Assembly: GCA_034411635.1 (NCBI GenBank)
Contig: DAOUML010000365.1
Span: forward strand, 1 to 12,471
Direction of reading: 5' to 3'
Source: UBA8950 sp034411635
GTDB taxonomy: Bacteria > Chloroflexota > Anaerolineae > Anaerolineales > Villigracilaceae
Length of the DNA stretch: 12,471 nucleotides
The stretch's first letter is position 1; each line of letters opens with the position of its first letter. The notes under the pieces were generated by a model. The model searched no databases, had not been told where the DNA came from, and saw only the letters and a program-made list of their open reading frames with translations. Shown in pieces: positions 1 through 7,332 of the stretch. The position numbers were made by a program, and so were the translations under genes.

Positions 1-2
1 AC

Positions 3-305
3 CTGGCCTATCAACTGGCGCGCAAATACCTGCCCCGCAAAGTGGTACAGCGCCCCAAGCATGGCTTTAATTTTCCGTTTGACCGTTGGGCCAGCGCCCC
101 GGCCACGCTCGATTACTTGCGTGGTTTGCTCTTCTCACGCGAAACCCGCTGGACAAATTTGCTCAATTCTGCTTTTCTTGATAACCCCTGGCAGGTTTTT
201 ACCGGTCAAAAACAACATCCATACCTGAGCCGTGAGGGCGCTTATGCCCGCATCTACAACCTGACTGCCCTTGAAATCTGGTTGCGCGATTGGGATCTAA
301 CCTGA
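3..305 (+). CDS. asnB: asparagine synthetase (glutamine-hydrolysing)-like protein, C-terminal part, cut by window edge
   Basis: Only the last 100 codons are present; the reading frame is open from the window edge (first complete codon at 3) to TGA at 303-305. The visible stretch LARKYLPRKVVQRPKHGF followed by NFPFDRW matches the C-terminal end of the AsnB synthetase domain, where an RPK.GF..P motif closes the ATP-pyrophosphatase-type fold. AsnB enzymes transfer ammonia from glutamine to an ATP-activated aspartate; many paralogues in polysaccharide and natural-product clusters amidate other carboxylates. The N-terminal Ntn glutaminase half and the SGGxDS ATP site lie outside the window, so activity cannot be judged. 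It ends 17 bp before the NRPS-like gene on the same strand, so the two are probably co-transcribed. The family call is fairly firm; the true substrate is open. Confidence 0.85.
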   Translation: MAYQLARKYLPRKVVQRPKHGFNFPFDRWASAPATLDYLRGLLFSRETRWTNLLNSAFLDNPWQVFTGQKQHPYLSREGAYARIYNLTALEIWLRDWDLT

Positions 306-311
306 AAATCT

Positions 312-320
312 GAGAGAGAG
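312..320 (+). promoter_or_regulatory. ribosome binding site of the NRPS-like gene
   Basis: A purine-only run GAGAGAGAG lies in the 17-bp gap between the asnB-like stop and the ATG at 323. Its first half sits at a usable SD distance (about 6 nt). It supports the ATG at 323 as the start. Confidence 0.5.
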
Positions 321-322
321 AC

Positions 323-2902
323 ATGCCTGAGCCAAAATCACCCATCCACTGGAAGCCCCTATCGAAAATTTTTGAAGAACAGGCCCGGCAACATCCGCAA
401 GCCATTGCTGTTCGTTTTTATGATCAGTCTATTACCTATCAGGCCCTTAACCAGCGCGCCAATCAATTGGCGCGCTGGTTGCTATCCAAAGGGGTCAACC
501 CCGAATCACGGATTGGTTTGTGCCTGGAGCGCTCCATCGATATGATTGTTGCTATTTGGGGTATTTTAAAAGCCGGGGCCGCCTATGTGCCGCTCGACCC
601 GGCCTACCCTGTCAGCCGCCTGGCATTTATGTTGCAAGATGCAGAGTGTTCGCTTTTGATAACCTGCCAGAAATTTACCGAGAAATTCCCTGATTACCCC
701 GGTCAACAGATTTGTCAGGATGCGCTGGATACCGAACTTAAAGCCTTGCCTGAAGAGGATCTTGATATTGAGATTTCAGCCAACAGCCTGGCCTATGTGA
801 TGTACACATCTGGTTCTACCGGCCAACCCAAAGGTGTGATGGTGGCGCAACAAGGCTGGCACAACTACATCCTTTCTGCGCGCGAGGCTTACGGGCTTCA
901 GCCGGGCGAATGTGTTTTACAGTTTGCCTCGCTTAGTTGGGATACGAGCGGCGAGGAAATTTTTCCGTGTTTGGGCAGTGGGGCTACCCTGGCACTGCGC
1001 ACCCCGGAAATGATGAATTCTTTTCCGGCTTTCTGGCGTCAGTGTGCCGATTATCAAATCAGCGTCATGATGCCCTCGACCGCTTTCTGGCATGAACTGG
1101 TCAATCACCTCGAAAAAGACCCTGCCCATTTGCCGGATTGCCTGCGGGTAATGGTGACAGGCGGCGAACGGGTTGAAGCCTCGTTTGTTAATGCCTGGCA
1201 TCGGCTGGTTCCGGCCCACATGCAACTCTTTAATACCTATGGGCAGACCGAATGCACGGCTGTAACCACCCGATACTTGTTTGACTCTTCAAAAACTTAT
1301 GAAATTGTGCCAATTGGTCGCCCAATTGAAAATGTTAGCACGCTGATTGTAGATGAAAACGGTAATTGTTGCGAATTTGGGCACGCAGGCGAGTTGTATG
1401 TGGGCGGTGTGGGTGTTAGCCTCGGCTATCTGAACCAGCCCGAACTGACGGCTACAAAATTCATCGAGCGCGATGGACAGCGCTACTATCGCAGCGGCGA
1501 TTTGGTGTCTGAAATTGAGCCTGGTTTATTGACCCATTTGGGGCGGGTGGATGCGCAGATAAAAATTCGCTCAGTTCGTATTGAGCCGGGCGAAATCGAG
1601 ACGATTTTGCGCAAGCACCCTGAAATAAAGCAGGCCCTGGTGGTGGGCTATCCCCAGAATGCGCCACGCAAGTTGGCCGCTTATTTGCAAGTTGAGCGCC
1701 AACCCCCGCAATTGCCCGAAAACTTCAGGGCCTGGGTGAAAGCCGAACTGCCTGAAGCCATGTGTCCGGCGTTTTTGATTCCGATTCAAGCATTTACCCT
1801 GACCCCCAACGGAAAAATAGACCGGAACGCCCTGCCAACTCCTGAAGAATCCCTGTCTACATTTCAGGAGTCGGGAGGCGCGCCGCGTAATGAAATGGAA
1901 GATTCCCTGCTTCAACTATGGCGGCAGTATCTCAATGCGCCGCAAATGGGAATTTGCGATAATTTTTTTGATTTTGGCGGCGATTCGTTGCTGATTGTGC
2001 AAATCATTACCGAACTTGAAAGCCGTTTTGGCAAAACCCTGCCGCTCTCTCTCATCTTTCATTATCCCAGTGTAGAAAAATTAGCAGCAGTGTTGCAGGA
2101 TGAAGGCTGGCAGCCCCGTAACTCCGTGCTTGTGCCGGTGAAACCGGATGGTACACTGGCACCTTTGTTTTGTGTCCATGCGGATGGCGGGGCCTTTTTC
2201 TATCTCGATTTTGCCAAATATCTGCGCAAAGACCAGCCTTTTTATGGATTGCAGGCCAAAGGGTTGGATTTGAACGACGAGCCAGCCACGAGCATTCAGG
2301 AAGCGGCTTCGAATTACATTCAAGCCATTCGTTCGGTTCAGCCGCAAGGCCCGTATTTTCTGGGCGGTTTTTCGGTGGGTGGTATTTTTGCTTATGAAAT
2401 GGCCCAGCAACTAAATCAGGCTGGGGAGCAGGTTCGTTTTCTGGCTTTTCTTGATGCCCCTTCGCCAGAATATCCGGTTTACCTGGCCGGGGATAAGAGC
2501 TTGAAGGGCAAATTAAAACGTATTCATCCGGGTAATTTTTTGAGAAAAGTGCTTCAGTTTGCAAAAAAAACTATCACCGAGGCCATGATTGCTTTTTATC
2601 GCGCCCTGAAATGGCCTTTGCCGGCTGAACTACGGGCTGAATATGTGCGCCGTTTGAATCAGCGCATGGGGGATTTATATCGGCCTGCGCCTTATGCGGG
2701 GCCGGCCCAGGTTTTCTTTGCCCAGGTGCAGGATGAAGGCGTTGTGCGCGATGATACCCTGGGCTGGTCTGCGCATGTAGACGGCAAAATCGATTTGTTT
2801 GAAATCCCCGGTGATCACGAAACGATTTTCAAAGAGCCAAATGTCAAAACCCTGGCAGAAACGGTGCAGGCGGCTATGGATGCGGCGCGTTCTGTCGTTT
2901 AA
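323..2902 (+). CDS. NRPS-like protein: adenylation - peptidyl carrier - thioesterase
   Basis: This 859-aa cytosolic enzyme should activate an amino or related acid as its adenylate, load it on its own phosphopantetheine arm and release it by the thioesterase. Adenylation domain, about residues 10-510: A3 TSGSTGQPKG at 162-171, A5 NTYGQTE at 304-310, A7 YRSGDL at 389-394, and A10 NGKIDR with catalytic Lys498. Carrier domain, about 525-605: FGGDSL with Ser555 as the phosphopantetheine site. Type I thioesterase, about 610-859: GFSVGG with nucleophile Ser684, likely Asp711, and His832 in GDH. There is no condensation domain, so it cannot make a standard peptide bond alone. By alignment to GrsA, pocket residues include D207, T208, E211, V278, G280, T305, A313 and V314; I cannot name the substrate from these. 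Core A8 reads IRSVRIEPGEIE, with Ser where Gly is usual. Its 3' end overlaps the convergent GT gene by 29 bp. Confidence 0.96.
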   Translation: MPEPKSPIHWKPLSKIFEEQARQHPQAIAVRFYDQSITYQALNQRANQLARWLLSKGVNPESRIGLCLERSIDMIVAIWGILKAGAAYVPLDPAYPVSRLAFMLQDAECSLLITCQKFTEKFPDYPGQQICQDALDTELKALPEEDLDIEISANSLAYVMYTSGSTGQPKGVMVAQQGWHNYILSAREAYGLQPGECVLQFASLSWDTSGEEIFPCLGSGATLALRTPEMMNSFPAFWRQCADYQISVMMPSTAFWHELVNHLEKDPAHLPDCLRVMVTGGERVEASFVNAWHRLVPAHMQLFNTYGQTECTAVTTRYLFDSSKTYEIVPIGRPIENVSTLIVDENGNCCEFGHAGELYVGGVGVSLGYLNQPELTATKFIERDGQRYYRSGDLVSEIEPGLLTHLGRVDAQIKIRSVRIEPGEIETILRKHPEIKQALVVGYPQNAPRKLAAYLQVERQPPQLPENFRAWVKAELPEAMCPAFLIPIQAFTLTPNGKIDRNALPTPEESLSTFQESGGAPRNEMEDSLLQLWRQYLNAPQMGICDNFFDFGGDSLLIVQIITELESRFGKTLPLSLIFHYPSVEKLAAVLQDEGWQPRNSVLVPVKPDGTLAPLFCVHADGGAFFYLDFAKYLRKDQPFYGLQAKGLDLNDEPATSIQEAASNYIQAIRSVQPQGPYFLGGFSVGGIFAYEMAQQLNQAGEQVRFLAFLDAPSPEYPVYLAGDKSLKGKLKRIHPGNFLRKVLQFAKKTITEAMIAFYRALKWPLPAELRAEYVRRLNQRMGDLYRPAPYAGPAQVFFAQVQDEGVVRDDTLGWSAHVDGKIDLFEIPGDHETIFKEPNVKTLAETVQAAMDAARSVV

Positions 2903-4031
2903 GAACTTCGTCGTACATCGCGCGGATTTTTTGTACCACCACCGGCAGGGCATAATGTTCAACGATGCCCTGCCGGGCGTTTACGCCGAGAGTTTTTCGC
3001 AATTCGGGGGCAGCGAACAGAGTCAGGATGGCCTGGCATAATTCTTTGGGTTGGTCGGGCGCAATCAGCCAGCCGTTTTGCCCGTGTTGGATGACATCTT
3101 CTGCACCGCCAACGCTGGTGGCAATGACCGGCAAGCCGCACGAGAGTGCTTCGAGCATGGCATTGGAAAGTCCTTCGGTGGATGAGGGCAGGATGAACAG
3201 GTCGGCAGCCTGAAGGTAGGGGATTACATTATCGACCTGGCCGATGAAATCGACGCCTTCCCCGGCCAGTTGGCGCAGGGCTTGTTCTTGTGAGCCACTG
3301 CCCAGCACAAGCAACCGCGCTTGAGGGTGGTTTTGGCGTATTTGCGGCCAGCATTCGATGATTTGATCGACTCGTTTTTCGGTTTCGAGCCGCCCGGCGT
3401 ACAAGGCAAGCAGGTCTTGCGGGTTCAGGCCCAGGCTTTGGCGCAAGGCTGAAATAGCGGCGGCAGGCGCGGGTTTGAAGCGTTCTATGTCTACCCCGTT
3501 GGGGATGCGAAACCGCCGCGAAACGGGAACGTTGGCAGCGTGCAATTCAGTATCAATCTCCCCGCTGATGACAGCAAATCCATCGATGTTGTTGCAGATG
3601 AGTGGTACGCGCCATTTTCCAAATTTGCCGCGGCTGATTTTTGCCATATCGCCCAGATGTCCGCCGCGCAATACCTTTGCGACGATGGGGATACCCGTGA
3701 GCCAGCGGGCCAGGACGGCGGCGCTGGCGGGAGAGAGCAGTTCTTGGGCATGAATCAGGTTGGGGCGCAGGCGGATGATTTTCCAAACCGCGCTGAGGAT
3801 AAAGGTGATGGCGGCCAGGGCCTTGGGGCCAGGGACAGGCAGGCGATAGACGGGGACGCCGTTAATGCGCTCAAAGGCTTTCAAGCCGGGGTAGCGGCGG
3901 GTGAGTACGCTGATTTCGACGCCCAGGTCTTTGAGCAGGGGGGCTTGTTCGGCGATTTGGCGTTGCGCGCCGCCCAGCCGCGGGTAGTAATCTTGAATGA
4001 GCATGACCACATGCAGGGGTTCAGATTTCAT
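2874..4031 (-). CDS. GT4-family glycosyltransferase (GT-B fold)
   Basis: This 385-aa retaining glycosyltransferase probably adds a sugar from a nucleotide donor to a lipid-linked oligosaccharide on the cytoplasmic face of the membrane. The N-terminal domain opens with a YYPRLGGAQRQ glycine loop (residues 15-25), typical of GT4 acceptor domains. The C-terminal Rossmann domain has YAGRLETEKR (211-220), VLGSGSQ (242-248) and the diagnostic E-x7-E at Glu286 and Glu294 (STEGLSNAMLEALSCGLPV). Length is normal for the family. It is the last gene of the leftward polysaccharide operon. Its ATG overlaps the TGA of the preceding GT gene as ATGA (4028-4031), implying coupled translation. Its last 29 bp overlap the end of the NRPS-like gene on the other strand, leaving no intergenic space for a terminator. 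The family is certain; donor and linkage cannot be read. Confidence 0.95.
   Translation of the reverse strand: MKSEPLHVVMLIQDYYPRLGGAQRQIAEQAPLLKDLGVEISVLTRRYPGLKAFERINGVPVYRLPVPGPKALAAITFILSAVWKIIRLRPNLIHAQELLSPASAAVLARWLTGIPIVAKVLRGGHLGDMAKISRGKFGKWRVPLICNNIDGFAVISGEIDTELHAANVPVSRRFRIPNGVDIERFKPAPAAAISALRQSLGLNPQDLLALYAGRLETEKRVDQIIECWPQIRQNHPQARLLVLGSGSQEQALRQLAGEGVDFIGQVDNVIPYLQAADLFILPSSTEGLSNAMLEALSCGLPVIATSVGGAEDVIQHGQNGWLIAPDQPKELCQAILTLFAAPELRKTLGVNARQGIVEHYALPVVVQKIRAMYDEVLKRQNAPHP
2942..2976. repeat. 12-bp perfect inverted repeat inside the 3' end of the GT gene
   Basis: The arms CCGGCAGGGCAT (2942-2953) and ATGCCCTGCCGG (2965-2976) are exact reverse complements around an 11-nt loop. 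A second small palindrome, GGCGTTTACGCC, follows at 2976-2987, then a TTTTT run at 2993-2997. The structure lies 39 bp beyond the NRPS-like stop, so it could stop or stabilise that rightward transcript although it is inside the coding sequence of the leftward GT gene. The T-run is not directly adjacent to the stem, so this is not a textbook intrinsic terminator. Confidence 0.6.
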
Positions 4032-5134
4032 TGCTGGTTTTGGGAACGGGCGGTTTGGGCGTAAATTTGGTTGAGTTGCTTGAGCCAGGCTTCTGGGCTG
4101 TGATGTTGTTGAACATATTGGCGGGCGGCTTGCCCCATCTGTTTGGCCTGGGGGAGATTACCCAGCATTTGACGTATTGCCGCGGCCAGTTGTTGAGGTT
4201 CTTGGGGGGCTACGAGCAGGCCGGTTTGGGCATTCAGAACGTTGGGAATATCACCTGCGCGGGTGGCGATAATGGGTCGCCCCGCCGACATGGCTTCGAG
4301 TAGAGCGATGGGCAGGCCCTCCCAGTGGGAGGCGATGACGAAGGCGTCGCAGGCGGCCAGCAGGGCCGGGATGTCGCTGCGCGGGCCGAGCAGCGCGACG
4401 GTTTGCTCCAGGCTGAGTTTGGAGATTTGGGCTTGCAGTTGGGGATATTGACTACCGCTTCCGGCAATGGCAAAAAAGGCGTTAGGGATGTGTTGACGCA
4501 CCAGGTTGGCGGCTTGCAGCAGGTCGTGCAGACCTTTTTGCGGCTCCAGGCGTCCGACGCTGAGGAGCAGGGGCCGGGAAGGGTCGCCGCTCATCAGGGT
4601 GGCGCGCAGGCGGGTTTGTTCTTCTACAGGCAGGCTGGGCAGCGCTGCGACTGGATTGGGCAGGGTGGTGATAGTCTTTTTGCCAAGAATGGGCTGGTAG
4701 GTTGCAGCAACGGCTGTGCCGACGGCAATGACATGGTCGGTGAAGTGGCGCAGGAAGAAGTTTTCAGCCCGGCCAAGACGGTCGGAGGTAGTGTTGTGGA
4801 TGCTGGCAACGATGGGAATACCGGTCAGACGCGAGGCCAGGCCGCCGAGTAAGATGGCATACGTCAGATGGGCGTGAATGACTTCGATTTTTTCGCGGCG
4901 TAAAGCGCGCAGCAATTGCAGGAAGCGGTTCGGGTCAACAAGACGGGGGGCGTCCAGTTCGATTAGTTTTGCGCCAGTTTGTTGTATTTGAGCGGGCAGG
5001 GGGCTTTCAGGGCGTTTACGCAGGCTTATCACAGTTGCGGGCAGATTTTGGCGGGCGGCGGCCTGGGCAAAGGTGAGTTGCAGTGTTTCGGCGCCACCAA
5101 TATTGAGTGAGTCGATCAATTGGGCAATGCGCAC
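4028..5134 (-). CDS. GT4-family glycosyltransferase (GT-B fold)
   Basis: This 368-aa protein is a second retaining GT4 enzyme and presumably acts one step before the product of the next gene in building the lipid-linked glycan. It opens with MRIAQLIDSLNIGGAET, the N-terminal strand and glycine loop of GT4 enzymes; the first codon is GTG at 5134-5132. VIHAHL (85-90) and SIHN (111-114) follow in the N-terminal domain. The C-terminal donor domain has SVGRLEPQKGL (192-202), IAGSGSQ (223-229) and E-x7-E at Glu272 and Glu280 (HWEGLPIALLEAMSAGRP). It starts 3 bp after the flippase stop and ends in an ATGA overlap with the next GT gene, so it is firmly inside the operon. It is clearly a paralogue of the neighbour but not a recent duplicate, since the two proteins differ widely outside the motifs. 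Donor sugar is unknown. Confidence 0.95.
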   Translation of the reverse strand: MRIAQLIDSLNIGGAETLQLTFAQAAARQNLPATVISLRKRPESPLPAQIQQTGAKLIELDAPRLVDPNRFLQLLRALRREKIEVIHAHLTYAILLGGLASRLTGIPIVASIHNTTSDRLGRAENFFLRHFTDHVIAVGTAVAATYQPILGKKTITTLPNPVAALPSLPVEEQTRLRATLMSGDPSRPLLLSVGRLEPQKGLHDLLQAANLVRQHIPNAFFAIAGSGSQYPQLQAQISKLSLEQTVALLGPRSDIPALLAACDAFVIASHWEGLPIALLEAMSAGRPIIATRAGDIPNVLNAQTGLLVAPQEPQQLAAAIRQMLGNLPQAKQMGQAARQYVQQHHSPEAWLKQLNQIYAQTARSQNQQ

Positions 5135-5137
5135 GTT

Positions 5138-6628
5138 TTAGTCCCTTCTGAAGGCTCCGCGCAGGACGTCGATGGCGGTTTGGCTGATGTCGCGGTAGAA
5201 GATGTAGAGCGTACCGAGATAGGCCAGGCCGCCAGTCAGGGTTCCAAAAATCAAAACCAGCCAGGGTGACCATGTCGTGGAAATTGAAAGGAAAGCGAGT
5301 ACGGCCAGGCTTAAGCCGGCGCCGGCGGCGAGCGAAGGCTGGAAGGCTTTGAATAGTTCGAGGGGTGGAGATTTGAGCAGCCAGATGGCAACTCCCAGGT
5401 TGAGCAATGTGCCAACAACGGCCACACCAACTTGTACCCAGGCAACTGCAATCAGGCTGGCGGGTACGGTGACGGCCCAATATAGGGCCGGAACCAGAAT
5501 AATCGCTTTAACAAAGGAGATACGGGTTAGTACGCCGGGTTGGCCGAGGGCTTTATAAACATCACCTGCGTTGAATCCCAGTGAGAGCAGCAGGGCATAG
5601 GCTGATATGGCGCGCATAACCGGAATGGCATCGAGCCATTTATCGGTGAACAGGGCTAGCACGAAGGCTTCTGAAAGCAGGAGCATACCCAAACCAAGCG
5701 GGACGGTTATGATGGCAACGTAACGGGTGGTTTCAAGAAAACCCCGGTAAAGAATCTGCCGGTCATCTTTGATTTTTGTAAAAACCGGAAAAATTACCTG
5801 GGCGATCAGGGCGCAAAATTGTAAGATGACCAGTTCCGGAATACGAAAAGCCAGGGTATAGACGCCCAAAGCTTCAGGACTCATATATCGTCCGATCAAG
5901 AGATAATCTACATTCAGGACGAGGACGCCAATTGCATTAACGCCCACCATCGGCAGGCCAAATTTCAGCAAGAGACGCGATTTTTGGCGTGAAAATTCAA
6001 GCGCAGGCCGCCAGGGGACAATTTTCCAGATAACCAGAATGGAAGCCAGGGTTCCGAGCAGGTGGCCGACCACCAGGCTCCAGGGGCCAAATCCAATCAG
6101 GGCCAGCGTAATCGAAAAAATGCCTTTGCTGGTTGCTTTGGCAAAATCAGGTAGAAATTTACGATTGAAGGCCAGGTCTTTAATGAGCAGAGCTTCCTGA
6201 GTAGCACTCAGGGCGCTAAGCGGAAAGTTGAAAGCCAGTATGCGCGAAACCCAAATGGCACGGGGATCGTTGAAAAAGGCCCCGATAAACGGCGCAGTAA
6301 CCCAAATAACGATAAAAAGAATAAGATTAACCAGCAACCCCAGCCAGAAGGCCGTATTAATGGCGCGGTTATCTTTGCGATAGTAGATGACGGCATACCC
6401 GATACCCAGATCTTTGATAACATCCAGAATACTGAGCAGGGTAACGACGTAGCCAACAACGCCAAAATCATCACGACTGAGCAGGCGCGCAAGGACGGCG
6501 GTTGCAATAAATACAATTAACTTTCCGCTGTAGAAAGCGGCATAAGTCCAGGCGGTGCCACGCACGGTTGCGTGGGATAGATTTTCTTCTGGCGTGGGTG
6601 GTTTGGTTGGAGGCAGGGATAGGTTCAA
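5138..6628 (-). CDS. MOP-superfamily polysaccharide flippase (Wzx-like)
   Basis: This is a multi-pass inner-membrane protein of about 496 aa with roughly 14 hydrophobic segments and short charged loops, the size and pattern of polysaccharide transporters (PST/Wzx/RfbX). Such proteins flip undecaprenyl-linked oligosaccharides to the outer leaflet. The first segments (YAAFYSGKLIVFIATAVLAR, then LLSRDDFGVVGYV) follow the usual RLLSPEDFG-type N-terminal signature. Start choice: the frame is open back to a GTG at 6691, but that would overlap the sugar transferase gene by 67 bp with no gain. A TTG at 6628-6626 overlaps the upstream TGA as TTGA, copying the ATGA junctions elsewhere in this operon. 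I see no clear SD before it, so translation probably depends on coupling. The stop TAA is at 5138-5140. The family call is firm; the exact substrate is not readable. Confidence 0.92.
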   Translation of the reverse strand: MNLSLPPTKPPTPEENLSHATVRGTAWTYAAFYSGKLIVFIATAVLARLLSRDDFGVVGYVVTLLSILDVIKDLGIGYAVIYYRKDNRAINTAFWLGLLVNLILFIVIWVTAPFIGAFFNDPRAIWVSRILAFNFPLSALSATQEALLIKDLAFNRKFLPDFAKATSKGIFSITLALIGFGPWSLVVGHLLGTLASILVIWKIVPWRPALEFSRQKSRLLLKFGLPMVGVNAIGVLVLNVDYLLIGRYMSPEALGVYTLAFRIPELVILQFCALIAQVIFPVFTKIKDDRQILYRGFLETTRYVAIITVPLGLGMLLLSEAFVLALFTDKWLDAIPVMRAISAYALLLSLGFNAGDVYKALGQPGVLTRISFVKAIILVPALYWAVTVPASLIAVAWVQVGVAVVGTLLNLGVAIWLLKSPPLELFKAFQPSLAAGAGLSLAVLAFLSISTTWSPWLVLIFGTLTGGLAYLGTLYIFYRDISQTAIDVLRGAFRRD

Positions 6629-7332
6629 TGCGCGCCGCGTTGTTTGAGTACAGAGAAAACAGTCATAAAGAGCAGGCAAATATCCAACCACAGGCTGCGC
6701 CGCTCGATATAGGCAATATCGAGGCGCAGGCGGTCATCAAATTCCAGGGAGGCGCGCCCGAAAACCTGCCATAATCCGGTGATGCCAGGCATGACATCAA
6801 GACGGGTGGTATGCCATAGTTTGTAGGTATCGGCGCCAAAGGAGGTGGGACGAGGCCCAACCAGGCTGATCTCACCTTTGAGGACGTTAATAAGTTGGGG
6901 CAATTCGTCCAGACTGGTTTTACGCAAAAACTTTCCTAAGGGGGTAATACGCGGGTCATTGCTAATTTTGAAATCGGGCCATTGTAATTCGTTCAGGTGG
7001 GCGTATTTTTGCTTCAATTCCTCTGCGTTAGGAACCATGCTGCGGAATTTATACATTTTGAAACGCCTGCCTGCTTTGCCAGTGCGATCCTGAGTGAAGA
7101 TGGCAGGCGCGCCAGGAGATGTGATTTTTATCAGCAGGGTAATTGCCAACATGAGCGGCCCCCAAAGTGGCAGGGCCAGGATCGTTAGACTCAGGTCCAT
7201 AATGCGTTTGACAACCTGATAGGAGCGACCTGTGAACAGCCGTTTTTCGGGAGAAAATTTTTTCACCCATTCATAGCCGGATTGCGCGCGTTGTTGTTTG
7301 GTGTTCATCGTGAGATTTCTTTGATGTATCAT
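6625..7332 (-). CDS. membrane sugar transferase (polyprenyl-phosphate sugar-1-phosphate transferase, PF02397 type)
   Basis: This 235-aa enzyme should transfer a sugar-1-phosphate from a UDP-sugar to polyprenyl phosphate, the first committed step of lipid-linked polysaccharide assembly. A single hydrophobic segment at about residues 46-70 (MDLSLTILALPLWGP and on) is the re-entrant membrane hairpin of the small, PglC-like catalytic core. The hallmark motifs follow: KMYKFRSM (92-99), SLDELPQLINVLKGE (140-154) with the catalytic Asp142-Glu143 dyad, SLVGPRP (156-162) and PGITGLWQV (182-190). It lacks the extra N-terminal helices of full WbaP/WcaJ proteins. The ATG at 7332 overlaps the upstream gene stop as ATGA; a second in-frame ATG at 7308 is a possible alternative, and neither has a strong SD. 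It sits directly upstream of the flippase gene. The enzyme class is very sure; the sugar (Glc, Gal or GalNAc type) is unknown. Confidence 0.96.
   Translation of the reverse strand: MIHQRNLTMNTKQQRAQSGYEWVKKFSPEKRLFTGRSYQVVKRIMDLSLTILALPLWGPLMLAITLLIKITSPGAPAIFTQDRTGKAGRRFKMYKFRSMVPNAEELKQKYAHLNELQWPDFKISNDPRITPLGKFLRKTSLDELPQLINVLKGEISLVGPRPTSFGADTYKLWHTTRLDVMPGITGLWQVFGRASLEFDDRLRLDIAYIERRSLWLDICLLFMTVFSVLKQRGAH

Noticed and set aside
2052..2564. A 170-codon minus-strand frame inside the NRPS-like gene
   Set aside because: It is antisense to the carrier and thioesterase domains, with a P/K/R/H-rich product and no recognisable fold.
3540..4852. Two plus-strand open frames of about 175 codons (3540-4064 and 4325-4852)
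   Set aside because: Both are mirror frames of the two GT4 genes, which carry clear family motifs. The plus-strand products do not resemble proteins.
6629..6691. Longer N-terminus for the flippase from GTG at 6691
   Set aside because: It would overlap the sugar transferase gene by 67 bp, and the added 21 residues do not look like a flippase N-terminus. The TTGA overlap at 6625-6628 fits the operon style better.
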